64,000 nt of DNA from JASJAR01 sp038530285 (GTDB lineage: Bacteria > Pseudomonadota > Alphaproteobacteria > Rhodobacterales > Rhodobacteraceae). The first letter of the stretch is position 1, and each line of letters opens with the position of its first letter. Under the pieces are notes generated by a model. It had not been told where the DNA came from and searched no databases. It saw nothing but the letters and a program-made list of their open reading frames with translations. This document shows positions 27,286 to 35,339 of the stretch, one piece after another. The position numbers and the translations under genes were made by a program. The DNA lies in the NCBI GenBank assembly GCA_038530285.1, contig JBCBCY010000003.1:158075-222074 (forward strand), in the 5' to 3' direction.

Positions 27286-27921
27286 TTAGCCCATGATCGC
27301 CCCTTGGCCTTCGTATTTTTCCAAAAACGCAAGGGCCGGCAACCTGCGGAAGTCGTCCAGCCTGTCGCGCAGGGTGTCATGCGACCAATCCCACCAGGCC
27401 AGCGCGATCAACCGGTCTGCAATCTCTTGGGGTTGGCGCAGTCGCAGCACTTTGGCCGGGGTGCCCGCCACAATCGTGTAGGGCGCGACATCCTTTGTCA
27501 CCACAGCCCCTGCTGCGACCACGGCCCCGTCGCCCAAGGTCACCTCGGGCTTTATCATCGCACCCGCCCCGATCCAGGTGTCATGGCCGATGTAGGCAAG
27601 TCGCGATTGGCGATGGGCGAAGAAATCCGGGTCGCGGGCCGCATCATCCCAGTAATCGTCTGATCGATAGAGGAAATGATGGCAGGCCGCCGTGTGCAGC
27701 GGATGATCCGTAGCCCCGATCCGGCTGAAGGCGGCGATGTTGGAAAACTTTCCGATGCGCGCATTGGCAATGTCGGCATAGCGGTCGCAATAGGAATAAT
27801 CGCCGAAAACAGAATGCGCCACGCGGCTGCCCTGGCCGATTTCGACGAAGGCGCCGAAGTCGCATTCGGTAATCTGGCAGCCATCGTGAATGAAGGGTGT
27901 CTCTGCCGAAAGTCGTGCCAT
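27286..27921 (-). CDS. Phosphonate-cluster hexapeptide acetyltransferase
   Basis: A 211-residue left-handed beta-helix acyltransferase of the kind repeatedly found in phn clusters. Hexapeptide rungs run from about residue 20 to 165 (GSRVAHSVFGDYSYCDRYADIANARIGKF, then IGHDTWIGAGAMIKPEVTLGDGAVVAAGAVV), with an insert HPLHTAACHHFLYRSDDYW carrying the catalytic-type histidine. The tail VVAGTPAKVLRLR is the usual acetyl-CoA-binding end. It may acetylate aminoalkylphosphonates, as PhnO (a different fold) does. Last gene of the phnCDEE operon, touching the preceding dehydrogenase gene. Confidence 0.85.
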   Translation of the reverse strand: MARLSAETPFIHDGCQITECDFGAFVEIGQGSRVAHSVFGDYSYCDRYADIANARIGKFSNIAAFSRIGATDHPLHTAACHHFLYRSDDYWDDAARDPDFFAHRQSRLAYIGHDTWIGAGAMIKPEVTLGDGAVVAAGAVVTKDVAPYTIVAGTPAKVLRLRQPQEIADRLIALAWWDWSHDTLRDRLDDFRRLPALAFLEKYEGQGAIMG

Positions 27922-28562
27922 CAGAAATCCCGCTCCTCGCCGGTAAACCGGAAAAACCTGCCCGTATCGGCCACCGTCAAACGCTCAGCAATCGCCAGAA
28001 TGCCCGCAGCGACCTCAGCCGGATCCTCATCCGCCTCTGACCCGCCCATGTCGGTGCGCACCCAGCCCGGATCGACCAGTGCCACGGCAATCCCTTCGGG
28101 TTCCAGCCGCGTGGCCAGCCCCTGCATCACCTTGTTCACGGCGGCCTTGGAGGCGCGGTAGGCGATGCGGTCGGCTTTTCGGTAGCCCATCCAAGCCATC
28201 TGGCTGGAGATCGTCAGCACCTTCGGGGCCACACTTTCGCGCAGGCGCGGCAACAGCGCCTGGGTGACGGCCAAAGGGGCAAGGGTGTTGATCGCGAACG
28301 CATGGGCGAACCCGGCCCAGTCCATGTCCAGCGGGTCTTGGCGCGCGGGGCCGATCACACCTGCGTTGTTGACCAGAATGTCCACCGGCGGGGCATCGCG
28401 CAGGGCTTGCGCTATCGCGCCGGGGTCATCCAGGGGCAGGGCGATCGTGCCGCCCGCGCCGTCGCGCGTGGTGGCGATCATCTGGTGGCCGGCCGCATCG
28501 CCCGCCGTCATCAAGGCAGCGCCAATCCCGCGCCCCGCCCCCGTCACAAGGATCGTCGCCAT
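27921..28562 (-). CDS. Short-chain dehydrogenase in the phosphonate transport operon
   Basis: A 213-residue SDR with TGAGRGIG at the N-terminus, VNNAG, ISSQMAWMG and the active-site YRASK. It resembles C-factor-like SDRs acting on small substrates. One-base contacts on both sides (phnE before, acetyltransferase after) make it part of the phn transport operon. It might oxidise or reduce a hydroxyalkyl- or oxo-phosphonate side chain; no direct evidence is visible. Confidence 0.8.
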   Translation of the reverse strand: MATILVTGAGRGIGAALMTAGDAAGHQMIATTRDGAGGTIALPLDDPGAIAQALRDAPPVDILVNNAGVIGPARQDPLDMDWAGFAHAFAINTLAPLAVTQALLPRLRESVAPKVLTISSQMAWMGYRKADRIAYRASKAAVNKVMQGLATRLEPEGIAVALVDPGWVRTDMGGSEADEDPAEVAAGILAIAERLTVADTGRFFRFTGEERDF

Positions 28563-29887
28563 CAGTCCTTCTTGCCGATCAACCGCCCGCGCAACCAGCC
28601 CGAAAACCAGTCCATGAACATCACCATCAAGATCACCAGAACGATGTAATAGGCCACCTCCTCCCAGTCCTTCTGGGTCTGAATGGCCTGGGTCAACATC
28701 AAGCCGATGCCGCCGCCGGTGATGGCACCAATGATCGTGGCCGACCGGGTATTGGATTCCAGAAAGTACAAGATCTGTGCCAGCAAGACCGGCACCACCT
28801 GGGGGATTACCCCAAACCGGTAACGCTGCAAGGGCTTGGCGCCGGTGGACGACACGCCCTCGATCTGTTTGTCATCGACGTTTTCCAGCGCTTCAGAGAA
28901 GATCTTGCCGAAGGTGCCGGTGTCGGTGATCAGGATGGCCAGCGCACCGGTCAGCGGCCCGGGCCCAAAAGCGCGCGCCAGAACCACCGTCCAGATCAGT
29001 GCGTCCACGCCGCGCACGAAGTCAAACAGGCGCCGGGTCGCCGCCCTGAGCAGCATCACCGGCGTGAACTTTTTGGCCGCCAAAAAGGCCAGCGGCAGCG
29101 CGATGATCGCCGCCCCCATCGTGCCCAGAAACGCCATCAGGATGGTCTCGCCAATGGCCCAGGCCACGTCCTTATGGCGCCACATGCCGTTGTTCCAAAA
29201 GTCCGACAGGGCCCCGGCGATGTTTCCGCGCGTGGGGTCCAACTGCGGCCCGAAGACAATCTGGCTCAGGCTCGCGCCATAATAGGGGCTATCAAGCGTG
29301 AACCAGAACAGCTCCCAGCCGGGGAAGTAGTTGAACACTTCCGATTTGGCCCCCGTCAAGGTGATGCGGCCCTCGGGCGTGGTGATGCCGATCCGCCGGT
29401 CCGACGCTGAAATCCAGTCGGGCAAGTCCCCGGACAGGTTGCTTGTCAAGGTCCGGCCTTCGGCCTGCACTTCGATCAGGCCATAGCCCGGCACGTCAAT
29501 CTCGGTCCGGTTTTCAGGCAGATAGCGCACGATATGATCGGCCCCCAGATCGATGGTGACGATCTCTCCGTCAGCGCCAGACAGGGTGACCCAATCAGGG
29601 TGCGTGCCGTTTTCGTAGCGGCCCTTGCGCTCGCCTTCGATGGCGAAATCCACCGCACCGGTGCGGTTGGACCGCGTCACATGAACCTTGTGCGACCAAC
29701 TGTCAGCCGCCAGCGTGACGGCATTGTCCCAGTTGGCGCGCTGAGCCAGCCCGGGGATGTCGAAGGCAAAGAAGATATAGACGAAATAGGCAAAGATCAC
29801 GGCCGGGAAGGCAAAGCTCACCAGGCGTTTTTTGCGAAACAGCGCGTCGGCGTTTTCTTTTGCAAACGTCAGATCGGCGGTGCTCAT
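28562..29887 (-). CDS. phnE: Phosphonate ABC transporter permease PhnE with long periplasmic insert
   Basis: A 441-residue inner-membrane permease, about 160 residues longer than ordinary PhnE. The first membrane segment (residues about 23-44) is followed by a beta-rich soluble stretch (about 48-235, probably periplasmic) before the permease core. The core carries the EAA-like segment ALENVDDKQIEGVSSTGAKPLQRYRFGVIPQ that docks on PhnC and a terminal block of membrane helices. The start overlaps the preceding phnE stop by four bases. Two unequal PhnE proteins probably form a heterodimer. Confidence 0.92.
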   Translation of the reverse strand: MSTADLTFAKENADALFRKKRLVSFAFPAVIFAYFVYIFFAFDIPGLAQRANWDNAVTLAADSWSHKVHVTRSNRTGAVDFAIEGERKGRYENGTHPDWVTLSGADGEIVTIDLGADHIVRYLPENRTEIDVPGYGLIEVQAEGRTLTSNLSGDLPDWISASDRRIGITTPEGRITLTGAKSEVFNYFPGWELFWFTLDSPYYGASLSQIVFGPQLDPTRGNIAGALSDFWNNGMWRHKDVAWAIGETILMAFLGTMGAAIIALPLAFLAAKKFTPVMLLRAATRRLFDFVRGVDALIWTVVLARAFGPGPLTGALAILITDTGTFGKIFSEALENVDDKQIEGVSSTGAKPLQRYRFGVIPQVVPVLLAQILYFLESNTRSATIIGAITGGGIGLMLTQAIQTQKDWEEVAYYIVLVILMVMFMDWFSGWLRGRLIGKKD

Positions 29888-30765
29888 GCGTGGGCTCCTT
29901 CGCTCAACCGGTTGCGGAAGCGGCTCGACATCTGATCGAAGAAGACGATGGTGCCAAAGAGCAGGATGAAGATGGCGGCCGCCTCATCAAAACGGCCCGG
30001 CCCCCAGGCCATGGCATTGCGCAGCTCATAGCCAAGACCGCCCGCGCCCACGAAGCCCAAGATGGCCGAGGCGCGAATGTTGATCTCAAACCGCAAAAGC
30101 CCGTAGCTGATGTAGTTGGGTGCCACCTGCGGCATCACCGCCAGCAGCATCTTTTGCGACCATGTCGCCCCGGTTGAGGCCAGCCCTTCGATGGGTTTCA
30201 GATCCGCGTTTTCAGCCACTTCGGAAAACATTTTGGCCAGCGCGCCTGCGGTGTGAATGGCAATCGCGATCATTGCAGGCACCGGCCCGCCGCCCAGAAC
30301 GAAGATCAGCATCAGCGCGATCACGATTTCGGGGACGGCACGCATGATGTCGGAGATCCGGCGAAACAGCGGGATCAGCCGCGGCCAGCGCGCCAGCCCG
30401 CGTGTGCCCAAAAGCGACAGGATCAGCCCGCCAAACGCGCCGACAATGGTCGACACGGCGGCGATGTTTATGGTCTCGATCAGGGCGGGGAAGTACTTGA
30501 CCATCAGCCCGGGCAGATCGGCCATCTTTTCCCAGGCTTCCGACAGCACCGCACCGGGGTAGTCGCCCACCTGATGCACGCCTTGCCAGAACCCGCCAGC
30601 GTTACGGGCATCGGCGACCATAAAGCCCGACACCATCAGCAACACGAAAATCAAAAGCGTAAGACCAGAATAAAGCCGCTTGCGCTGAACCTCGCGCATA
30701 TAGCTCGACTTGATCGCCTCAAGCGGAGGCAGCGCGCTGTTTGCGCCTAAACTTGCGTCTGTCAT
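29884..30765 (-). CDS. phnE: Phosphonate ABC transporter permease PhnE
   Basis: A 293-residue permease with about six hydrophobic segments. The coupling motif is EVAENADLKPIEGLASTGATWSQKMLLAVMPQ and the DIMRAVPEIVIALMLIFVLG segment is typical of PhnE. It pairs with the longer PhnE encoded just downstream. It is separated from phnD by 61 bases that contain a strong hairpin, likely making its message less abundant than that of the binding protein. Confidence 0.93.
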   Translation of the reverse strand: MTDASLGANSALPPLEAIKSSYMREVQRKRLYSGLTLLIFVLLMVSGFMVADARNAGGFWQGVHQVGDYPGAVLSEAWEKMADLPGLMVKYFPALIETINIAAVSTIVGAFGGLILSLLGTRGLARWPRLIPLFRRISDIMRAVPEIVIALMLIFVLGGGPVPAMIAIAIHTAGALAKMFSEVAENADLKPIEGLASTGATWSQKMLLAVMPQVAPNYISYGLLRFEINIRASAILGFVGAGGLGYELRNAMAWGPGRFDEAAAIFILLFGTIVFFDQMSSRFRNRLSEGAHA

Positions 30766-30785
30766 GTCCTGCCCCCGAAAAGCAC

Positions 30786-30812
30786 AACAGCCCCCCGCGA
30801 CGGGGGGCTGTT
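30786..30812 (-). terminator. Intercistronic hairpin between phnD and phnE
   Basis: A perfect 12-base stem (arm AACAGCCCCCCG) with a three-base loop, 14 bases past the phnD stop. It lacks a long T run on the coding strand, so it is more likely a partial terminator or 3' stabiliser of the phnD message than a full stop. Confidence 0.7.
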
Positions 30813-30826
30813 GCTAACAGTTTGGC

Positions 30827-31744
30827 TTAGCCGCCGATCTTGGCTTTGCGGGCTTCGATGACCGAGATGTAGGTCTCGTGGGTCACAGGGCGTGCGCCCA
30901 GGTTTTCGCCAGCAAACACCGAGTAAGTGCACTCAACATCAGTCTCGTACAGGTTGTCGACGAGGTCTGTCATGATGGCTTTCACGTCGTCAGGCAGCGC
31001 CTTGCGCAGAACAACAGGGCCTTCCGGGATCACGTCGGATTTCCAGATCTGCACCAGATCGTTCATGTCGATCAGGCCTGCGTCCACGGCCTTGCGCAGT
31101 GCGCCCGAATTGTAGCCGTCTTCCCAGTTGCCCTGGCCGTCGGCCCAGGTCACGCCGCCGTCGATGTCGCCGTTGTTGACCGCAACGATGGTCTGCTCGT
31201 GGCCACCGGTGAACTTCACTTCACCGAAGTATTCGCCCGATTCCATTGTGATGCCCTCTTTGTACTGAGGGATCTCGATCGATGGGATCAGATAGCCGGA
31301 TGTTGAGTTGGGGTCGCCAAAGCCGAAGACGCGGCCTTCCATGTCATCAAGCGAGGTGACGCCGCTGTCTTTGCGGGCAAACCCGATCGAATGGTAGCCG
31401 ATCGAACCATCGAGGTTCACTTTCACCAGCACAGGCTCAACCGCTTCGGGGTCCTGCAGGTAGGTCGCCGCATAGGACGACGCGCCCAGCCATGACATGT
31501 CGAGCGATCCGCCCAGAAGGCCCTGGATCACGCCGTTATAGTCGGCTGGGGTGAAGATTTTCACCGGCACGCCAAGGGCTTCGGATGCATAGTCAGCCAG
31601 GCACTGGTAGCTGTTGATGCGGTCTTGTGCGTTCTCACCGCCCAGAAGGCCGATGCGGAATTCTTCGATGGCGTGGCCGTCGGCAAAAGCGCCGGTGCTC
31701 AGCGCGGTGGTGGCGGCAAGCGCCAAAGCAAGGGTCTTTTTCAT
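30827..31744 (-). CDS. phnD: Phosphonate-binding periplasmic protein
   Basis: A 305-residue binding protein. I chose the ATG at 31744, preceded by GGGAGA and starting a clear signal peptide (KKTLALALAATTALSTGAFA); the upstream frame overlaps phnC. FRIGLLGGENAQDRINSYQCLADYASEALGVPV, then DMSWLGASSYA and FGDPNSTSGYLIPS, are diagnostic of PhnD: the S-T-S-G segment binds the phosphonate group. It delivers phosphonates to PhnE and lies second in the operon, 52 bases after phnC. Confidence 0.95.
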   Translation of the reverse strand: MKKTLALALAATTALSTGAFADGHAIEEFRIGLLGGENAQDRINSYQCLADYASEALGVPVKIFTPADYNGVIQGLLGGSLDMSWLGASSYAATYLQDPEAVEPVLVKVNLDGSIGYHSIGFARKDSGVTSLDDMEGRVFGFGDPNSTSGYLIPSIEIPQYKEGITMESGEYFGEVKFTGGHEQTIVAVNNGDIDGGVTWADGQGNWEDGYNSGALRKAVDAGLIDMNDLVQIWKSDVIPEGPVVLRKALPDDVKAIMTDLVDNLYETDVECTYSVFAGENLGARPVTHETYISVIEARKAKIGG

Positions 31745-31796
31745 GGAGTGTCTCCCAAGTGTAAGTGCCCCTATGCAGGGGCGGGGTTCAACTGGC

Positions 31797-32597
31797 TCAG
31801 GCCGACAGTGCCGGCCGGTCCAGTGTTTCGATTTCGGTGGAGGTTGCGGCTTCGGAAAAATCGGCACCTGCGCCGTAGATCTCGCGGGCCGCATCCGTGG
31901 TCAGCTCGCTCGGCGGGCCATCAAAGACGATTTTACCGGCGCGCATACCGATCACCCGGTCGCAATAGCGCCGCGCGGTGTCCAGCGTGTGCAGGTTCGC
32001 GATCACCATCCGGCCGTCTTCTTCGTGGATGTCGCGCAACGATTGCATAACGACTTGGGCGTTCATCGGATCAAGGCTGGCGATGGGTTCATCTGCCAGA
32101 ATAATCGCAGGGTCCTGCATCAGCGCGCGCGCAATAGCGACCCGTTGCTGTTGACCGCCCGACAGCGCTTCGGCGCGTTTGGGCGCCTGTTCGGCAATCC
32201 CAAGGCGCTCAAGAATATCGATGGCCTTGTGAATGTCGGCCTGAGGATACAGGCTGAACATCGTCGCCAGGGTGGATCGCCGGTTCAGCGTCCCGTGCAG
32301 CACGTTTGACACCACGTCCAAACGCGGCACCAGGTTGAACTGCTGGAAAATCATCGCGCAGCGCGATTGCCAGTTGCGCTTGGCGGCCCCGCGCAGCGTT
32401 GTGATCTCTTCGCCCTCGAAGGTGATTGTTCCCTCGGTCGCATCACTCAGACGATTGACCATCCGCAGCAGGGTCGATTTACCAGCGCCAGAACGGCCAA
32501 TAATCCCGATCATCGTCGGCTGACTGACTACAATATTCGCAGCATCCACAGCCGTATTCTCACCAAATGTCTTGGTAAGCTCTCGTATCTCGAGCAT
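31797..32597 (-). CDS. phnC: Phosphonate ABC transporter ATPase
   Basis: A 266-residue ATPase: Walker A GRSGAGKS at residues 34-41, Q-loop in IFQQFNLVPRLDVVSNV, signature LSGGQQQRVAIARAL, Walker B IILADEPIASLDP and the H-loop in ANLHTLD. FNLVPRLDVVSNVLHG is typical of PhnC. It is the first gene of the minus-strand transport operon; an array of Pho-box-like repeats lies 64-103 bases upstream. Confidence 0.95.
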   Translation of the reverse strand: MLEIRELTKTFGENTAVDAANIVVSQPTMIGIIGRSGAGKSTLLRMVNRLSDATEGTITFEGEEITTLRGAAKRNWQSRCAMIFQQFNLVPRLDVVSNVLHGTLNRRSTLATMFSLYPQADIHKAIDILERLGIAEQAPKRAEALSGGQQQRVAIARALMQDPAIILADEPIASLDPMNAQVVMQSLRDIHEEDGRMVIANLHTLDTARRYCDRVIGMRAGKIVFDGPPSELTTDAAREIYGAGADFSEAATSTEIETLDRPALSA

Positions 32598-32660
32598 TGC
32601 ATCCCCCGGCAGAACGACCCCTCGTCTAGGGGCTCTGTCCGAAGGTTGTTTGACGTTTTG

Positions 32661-32700
32661 ACCACAGCTTCACGACAGTTTTGAATCGAATATGTGACAA
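32661..32700 (-). promoter_or_regulatory. Pho-box-like array upstream of phnC
   Basis: On the minus strand the seven-base units TTGTCAC, TCGATTC, CTGTCGT and CTGTGGT follow each other at exactly 11-base steps with four-base AT-leaning spacers. The last two form a recognisable Pho box (consensus CTGTCAT-N4-CTGTCAT) at 32661-32678. PhoB activation of phnC under phosphate starvation is the likely meaning; the outer units are weaker. Confidence 0.6.
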
Positions 32701-32824
32701 TGCAGAGCCGTATAAGCGTCTCTAATGGGTGCATTAATTGCGGAAGTCAGCGCGCAAAATCATGCTGATAAATTGGTCACGGCCATAAAATAGCCGTCAT
32801 ATAAGCGTTACATTTGCATCTCTT

Positions 32825-32836
32825 TTGTATATACAA
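32825..32836. promoter_or_regulatory. HutC/PhnF-type palindrome before the small secreted protein gene
   Basis: A perfect 12-base palindrome TTGTATATACAA ending five bases before the ATG at 32842. GntR regulators of the HutC subfamily, to which PhnF belongs, bind palindromes of this type. A near-copy (10 of 12 bases) lies upstream of phnG. Assignment to PhnF is inference. Confidence 0.45.
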
Positions 32837-32841
32837 GCGAT

Positions 32842-33135
32842 ATGATGAAACACTTTCTCACCCTAACGCTGATAGGTGTGCCGGCCCTGGCAGGCGCCAG
32901 AATGGCTGACACCCATTGCGACGATCATCTGCGCATGACGCAGATGATGACCGAAACAATCGGGGCCGAACGCCGCGCAATGGGTCTGCGCGATCCAGAA
33001 ACGGTGCTTGAGGTCTGGATCGAGCCGCGTTCAGGCGATTGGACGCTTGTGCAAAGCTATTCGAACGGCACCGCCTGCATTGTGGCGATGGGGGCCCATT
33101 GGGAAGATCTGGCACCCGAAGAAGGCCGCTCCTAA
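32842..33135 (+). CDS. Small secreted protein of unknown function
   Basis: A 97-residue protein with a short signal peptide (MKHFLTLTLIGVPALAGA, cleavage near residue 18-20). The mature part has two cysteines (THCDDH and ACIVAMG), enough for one disulphide, and a VLEVWIEPRSGDWTLVQSYSNG core. The start has tandem ATG codons (32842 and 32845) and no good ribosome site; a 12-base palindrome lies just upstream, so the transcript may be leaderless. The stop overlaps the convergent aldo/keto reductase stop by four bases. It lies inside the phosphonate island and may belong to its regulon. I do not recognise the family with confidence. Confidence 0.65.
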   Translation: MMKHFLTLTLIGVPALAGARMADTHCDDHLRMTQMMTETIGAERRAMGLRDPETVLEVWIEPRSGDWTLVQSYSNGTACIVAMGAHWEDLAPEEGRS

Positions 33136-34064
33136 GCCTCTTCCAGCCGGTCGGTGGCCGGTGGCGGTGTGTGCGACAGCGCCGATAGCGCTGCGTAATC
33201 GGCATCGCTCAGCTTGGTCGACATTGCAGCCAACGAAGGCGCAAGCTGGTCGGTGTTGCGGGCGCTGATAATCGGTGCGGTCACAGCTGGGTGGCGCGCA
33301 GCCCAGGCCACGGCCAGCGTCGCGGGATGGCATCCCATTTTTTTCGCAAGAGCGGTCAGTGCTGCACCCGCTTGATGCATCCAGGCCTCACCGTAGCGCG
33401 CCGCATAGCGGGCATCCGTCGCCAGCCGTCCATCGCCTGAGTTTGCGTCTTTGCCCGTAAGCAACCCCGCGCCCAGGGGCGAATAGCTGGCCACGGCAAT
33501 GTTTTCGGAAGCCGCCATCGGCAGCAGTTCGACCTCGGCCTGGCGTTTGACCAATGAATACATCGGTTGGATGATATCGATACGCGTCCCCATCGCAGCC
33601 GCGACGCTTTGCGCCTTCATCACCTGCCAGGCGGCGTAATTCGACACACCTATGTAGCGGATCGCGCCCGCCGCACGCAGCTCGGCCAAAGTTCCAAAGG
33701 TTTCTTCCAGCGGCGTGTCCGGGTCAAACCGGTGCATATAAAGGATGTCGAGCGTTTCCATCTTCAGTCGTGCGCGGCTTTCGTCAAACTGCGCCAGAAT
33801 GTTTTTACGCCCCGCACCACCGGTATAGCCGACCTTCGTTGCGATGATGACATCGTCGCGTTCAGGCCCCGCACAAGCTCCCAACCAGGTCTCTGACAGC
33901 CCGCCAGTGTAGCCATGGGCGGTATCGAAGAAATTCACGCCCGCCGCGCGGCAGGCGCTGTACATCTCGCGCGACGCGGCCTTGTCTGCACCGCCGCCAA
34001 ACTGCATGGCGCCGAAGCACAGGCGCGACACTGGCCTGCCCGACGTCGTGGTCAATCCGCTCAT
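33132..34064 (-). CDS. Aldo/keto reductase
   Basis: A 310-residue NADP-dependent oxidoreductase with a TIM-barrel pattern. The catalytic tetrad is visible: D in FFDTAHGYTGG, Tyr in HGYTGG, Lys in IIATKVGY and His in ILYMHRFD. GVSNYAAWQV and IDIIQPMYSLVKRQ are family motifs. The start overlaps the phnF stop as ATGA, so it is co-transcribed with the phosphonate regulator. It may reduce an aldehyde product of phosphonate breakdown, such as a phosphonoacetaldehyde-like compound, but this rests on location only. Confidence 0.87.
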   Translation of the reverse strand: MSGLTTTSGRPVSRLCFGAMQFGGGADKAASREMYSACRAAGVNFFDTAHGYTGGLSETWLGACAGPERDDVIIATKVGYTGGAGRKNILAQFDESRARLKMETLDILYMHRFDPDTPLEETFGTLAELRAAGAIRYIGVSNYAAWQVMKAQSVAAAMGTRIDIIQPMYSLVKRQAEVELLPMAASENIAVASYSPLGAGLLTGKDANSGDGRLATDARYAARYGEAWMHQAGAALTALAKKMGCHPATLAVAWAARHPAVTAPIISARNTDQLAPSLAAMSTKLSDADYAALSALSHTPPPATDRLEEA

Positions 34065-34792
34065 GTTTCAAACTCCGAATGATCCAGCGTCAGCACCACG
34101 CGTGCGCCAGCAAACCAGGTCTGTCCATGCTCGACAACATGCCCCTGGGGATCCACGTTGATGGATGACGTGTGCAAAACAGGGTCCCCTTCGCTGAGGC
34201 CCAGATGCAGCGCCACTGTGGCCGTGGCACGTTCTGCCGACACACGGGTCGAGGCGCGGGTGTAATCCTCAACCCCAACCATGCGCAGGGACGCGGTGAT
34301 GCTGACACTGCCATGCAAAGCATCCGCCAGCCCGGGCAGCCGATGCTCGGGAAAGCGCGATTCCCCATATGCCACCGGTGCCCCATCGGCCATGGACACT
34401 CCGCGTCTGATGCAGACCATTGCGCCCTCGGGCAACTTCAGCACGCGGGCATCTTCTGCCGTGGCCTCGCGCACTTCCATGGACAGCACACGTTTGTCAG
34501 CCGCACGGCCTGCCTCGGCCAGGTTCTGGTGAAACCGCACCCGCTTTCCAAGCGCATAGTCAATCGGGCGGCCCACCACCCGCGTGCCCGAGCCGCGGCG
34601 CGATTGCACCAGCCCTTCGTCTGACAGTACGCCCAGCGCGTGGCGCACCGTGTGCCGGTTGACCCCGAAGCGTGCCGCCAAATCCGCTTCGGTCGGCAGC
34701 TTTGCACCCGAAGGATAAGCCCCCTCGGCAATGTCGGACCTGAGCGTCTGGGCGATGGACTGAAACAGGGGGGTCTTGGACGCGATCGTCAT
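34061..34792 (-). CDS. phnF: GntR/HutC-family phosphonate regulator PhnF
   Basis: A 243-residue transcription factor. The winged helix-turn-helix covers residues about 8-72 (FQSIAQTLRSDIAEG, KLPTEADLAARFGVNRHTVRHALGVLSDEGLV), and a UTRA ligand-binding domain fills residues about 85-235 (KRVRFHQNLAEAG through LHLGLSEGDPVLHTSSINVD). It is divergent from phnG with 97 bases between, containing a Pho box and a PhnF-type palindrome, so it probably represses phnG and its own gene until a phosphonate ligand or intermediate is present. Confidence 0.9.
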   Translation of the reverse strand: MTIASKTPLFQSIAQTLRSDIAEGAYPSGAKLPTEADLAARFGVNRHTVRHALGVLSDEGLVQSRRGSGTRVVGRPIDYALGKRVRFHQNLAEAGRAADKRVLSMEVREATAEDARVLKLPEGAMVCIRRGVSMADGAPVAYGESRFPEHRLPGLADALHGSVSITASLRMVGVEDYTRASTRVSAERATATVALHLGLSEGDPVLHTSSINVDPQGHVVEHGQTWFAGARVVLTLDHSEFET

Positions 34793-34796
34793 TGAA

Positions 34797-34814
34797 CTGT
34801 CATCTAACTTTCAT
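34797..34814 (+). promoter_or_regulatory. Pho box upstream of phnG
   Basis: CTGTCAT-CTAA-CTTTCAT, matching 13 of the 14 repeat positions of the Pho box consensus with the right four-base spacer. A third weaker unit, CTGCGGT, follows at the same 11-base step (34819-34825). It lies 76 bases before the phnG start and five bases before the divergent phnF start, indicating PhoB control of the C-P lyase operon. Confidence 0.75.
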
Positions 34815-34861
34815 GCTTCTGCGGTGGTCATCACCGCGCTGCTCAGGCATAATCTGTCTAG

Positions 34862-34873
34862 TTGTATAGTCAA
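34862..34873. promoter_or_regulatory. Candidate PhnF operator before phnG
   Basis: TTGTATAGTCAA, an imperfect palindrome matching 10 of 12 bases of the perfect TTGTATATACAA found at 32825-32836. It ends 16 bases before the phnG ATG, downstream of the Pho box. A flanking TGTCTAG occurs on each side (34855 and 34883). Its position would block transcription when bound. Confidence 0.45.
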
Positions 34874-34889
34874 TCGGAAATATGTCTAG

Positions 34890-35339
34890 ATGGACGATAT
34901 TGACCAGCAAATCCGCCGCGAACGGATGGGTCTTGTGGCCCGCTCGGGGGCGCGTGCTGCCGCCCTGTTTGCCGACGCCGGGCTTGAGGCGGCGTATGAA
35001 ATGCTGCGCGCGCCCGAGATCGGCAGCGTCATGGTGCAGGGCCGGGCAGGGGGCACAGGCGGCGCGTTCAACCTGGGCGAAATGACGGTCACGCGCTGCA
35101 GTCTGAAGCTTGACGGCGGTGCGGTCGGGCACGGTTTTGTCCAGGGCCGCGACCGGGATGCCGCGCAGGCCGCCGCCCTGCTGGACGCCTTGATGCAAAC
35201 CGATGCCGCGCCGCGCGCCGAACAGGCCGTCCTAGCGCCCCTGCGGGCCGAAGAACAGGCCCGGCGGAAGTCCCGAGCCGAGAAGGCCGCCGCCACCAAA
35301 GTCGAGTTTTTCACCATGACCCGGGGAGAGGACGATTGA
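34890..35339 (+). CDS. phnG: C-P lyase complex subunit PhnG
   Basis: A 149-residue subunit of the C-P lyase core (PhnGHIJ), which with PhnL makes and cleaves ribose-1-phosphonate triphosphate. RERMGLVARSGARAAALF, the MVQGRAGGTGGAFNLGEMTVTRCSLKL core and GHGFVQGRDRDAAQAAALLDAL are typical of PhnG. First gene of the main plus-strand operon, behind a Pho box. The 3' end overlaps phnH. Confidence 0.93.
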   Translation: MDDIDQQIRRERMGLVARSGARAAALFADAGLEAAYEMLRAPEIGSVMVQGRAGGTGGAFNLGEMTVTRCSLKLDGGAVGHGFVQGRDRDAAQAAALLDALMQTDAAPRAEQAVLAPLRAEEQARRKSRAEKAAATKVEFFTMTRGEDD

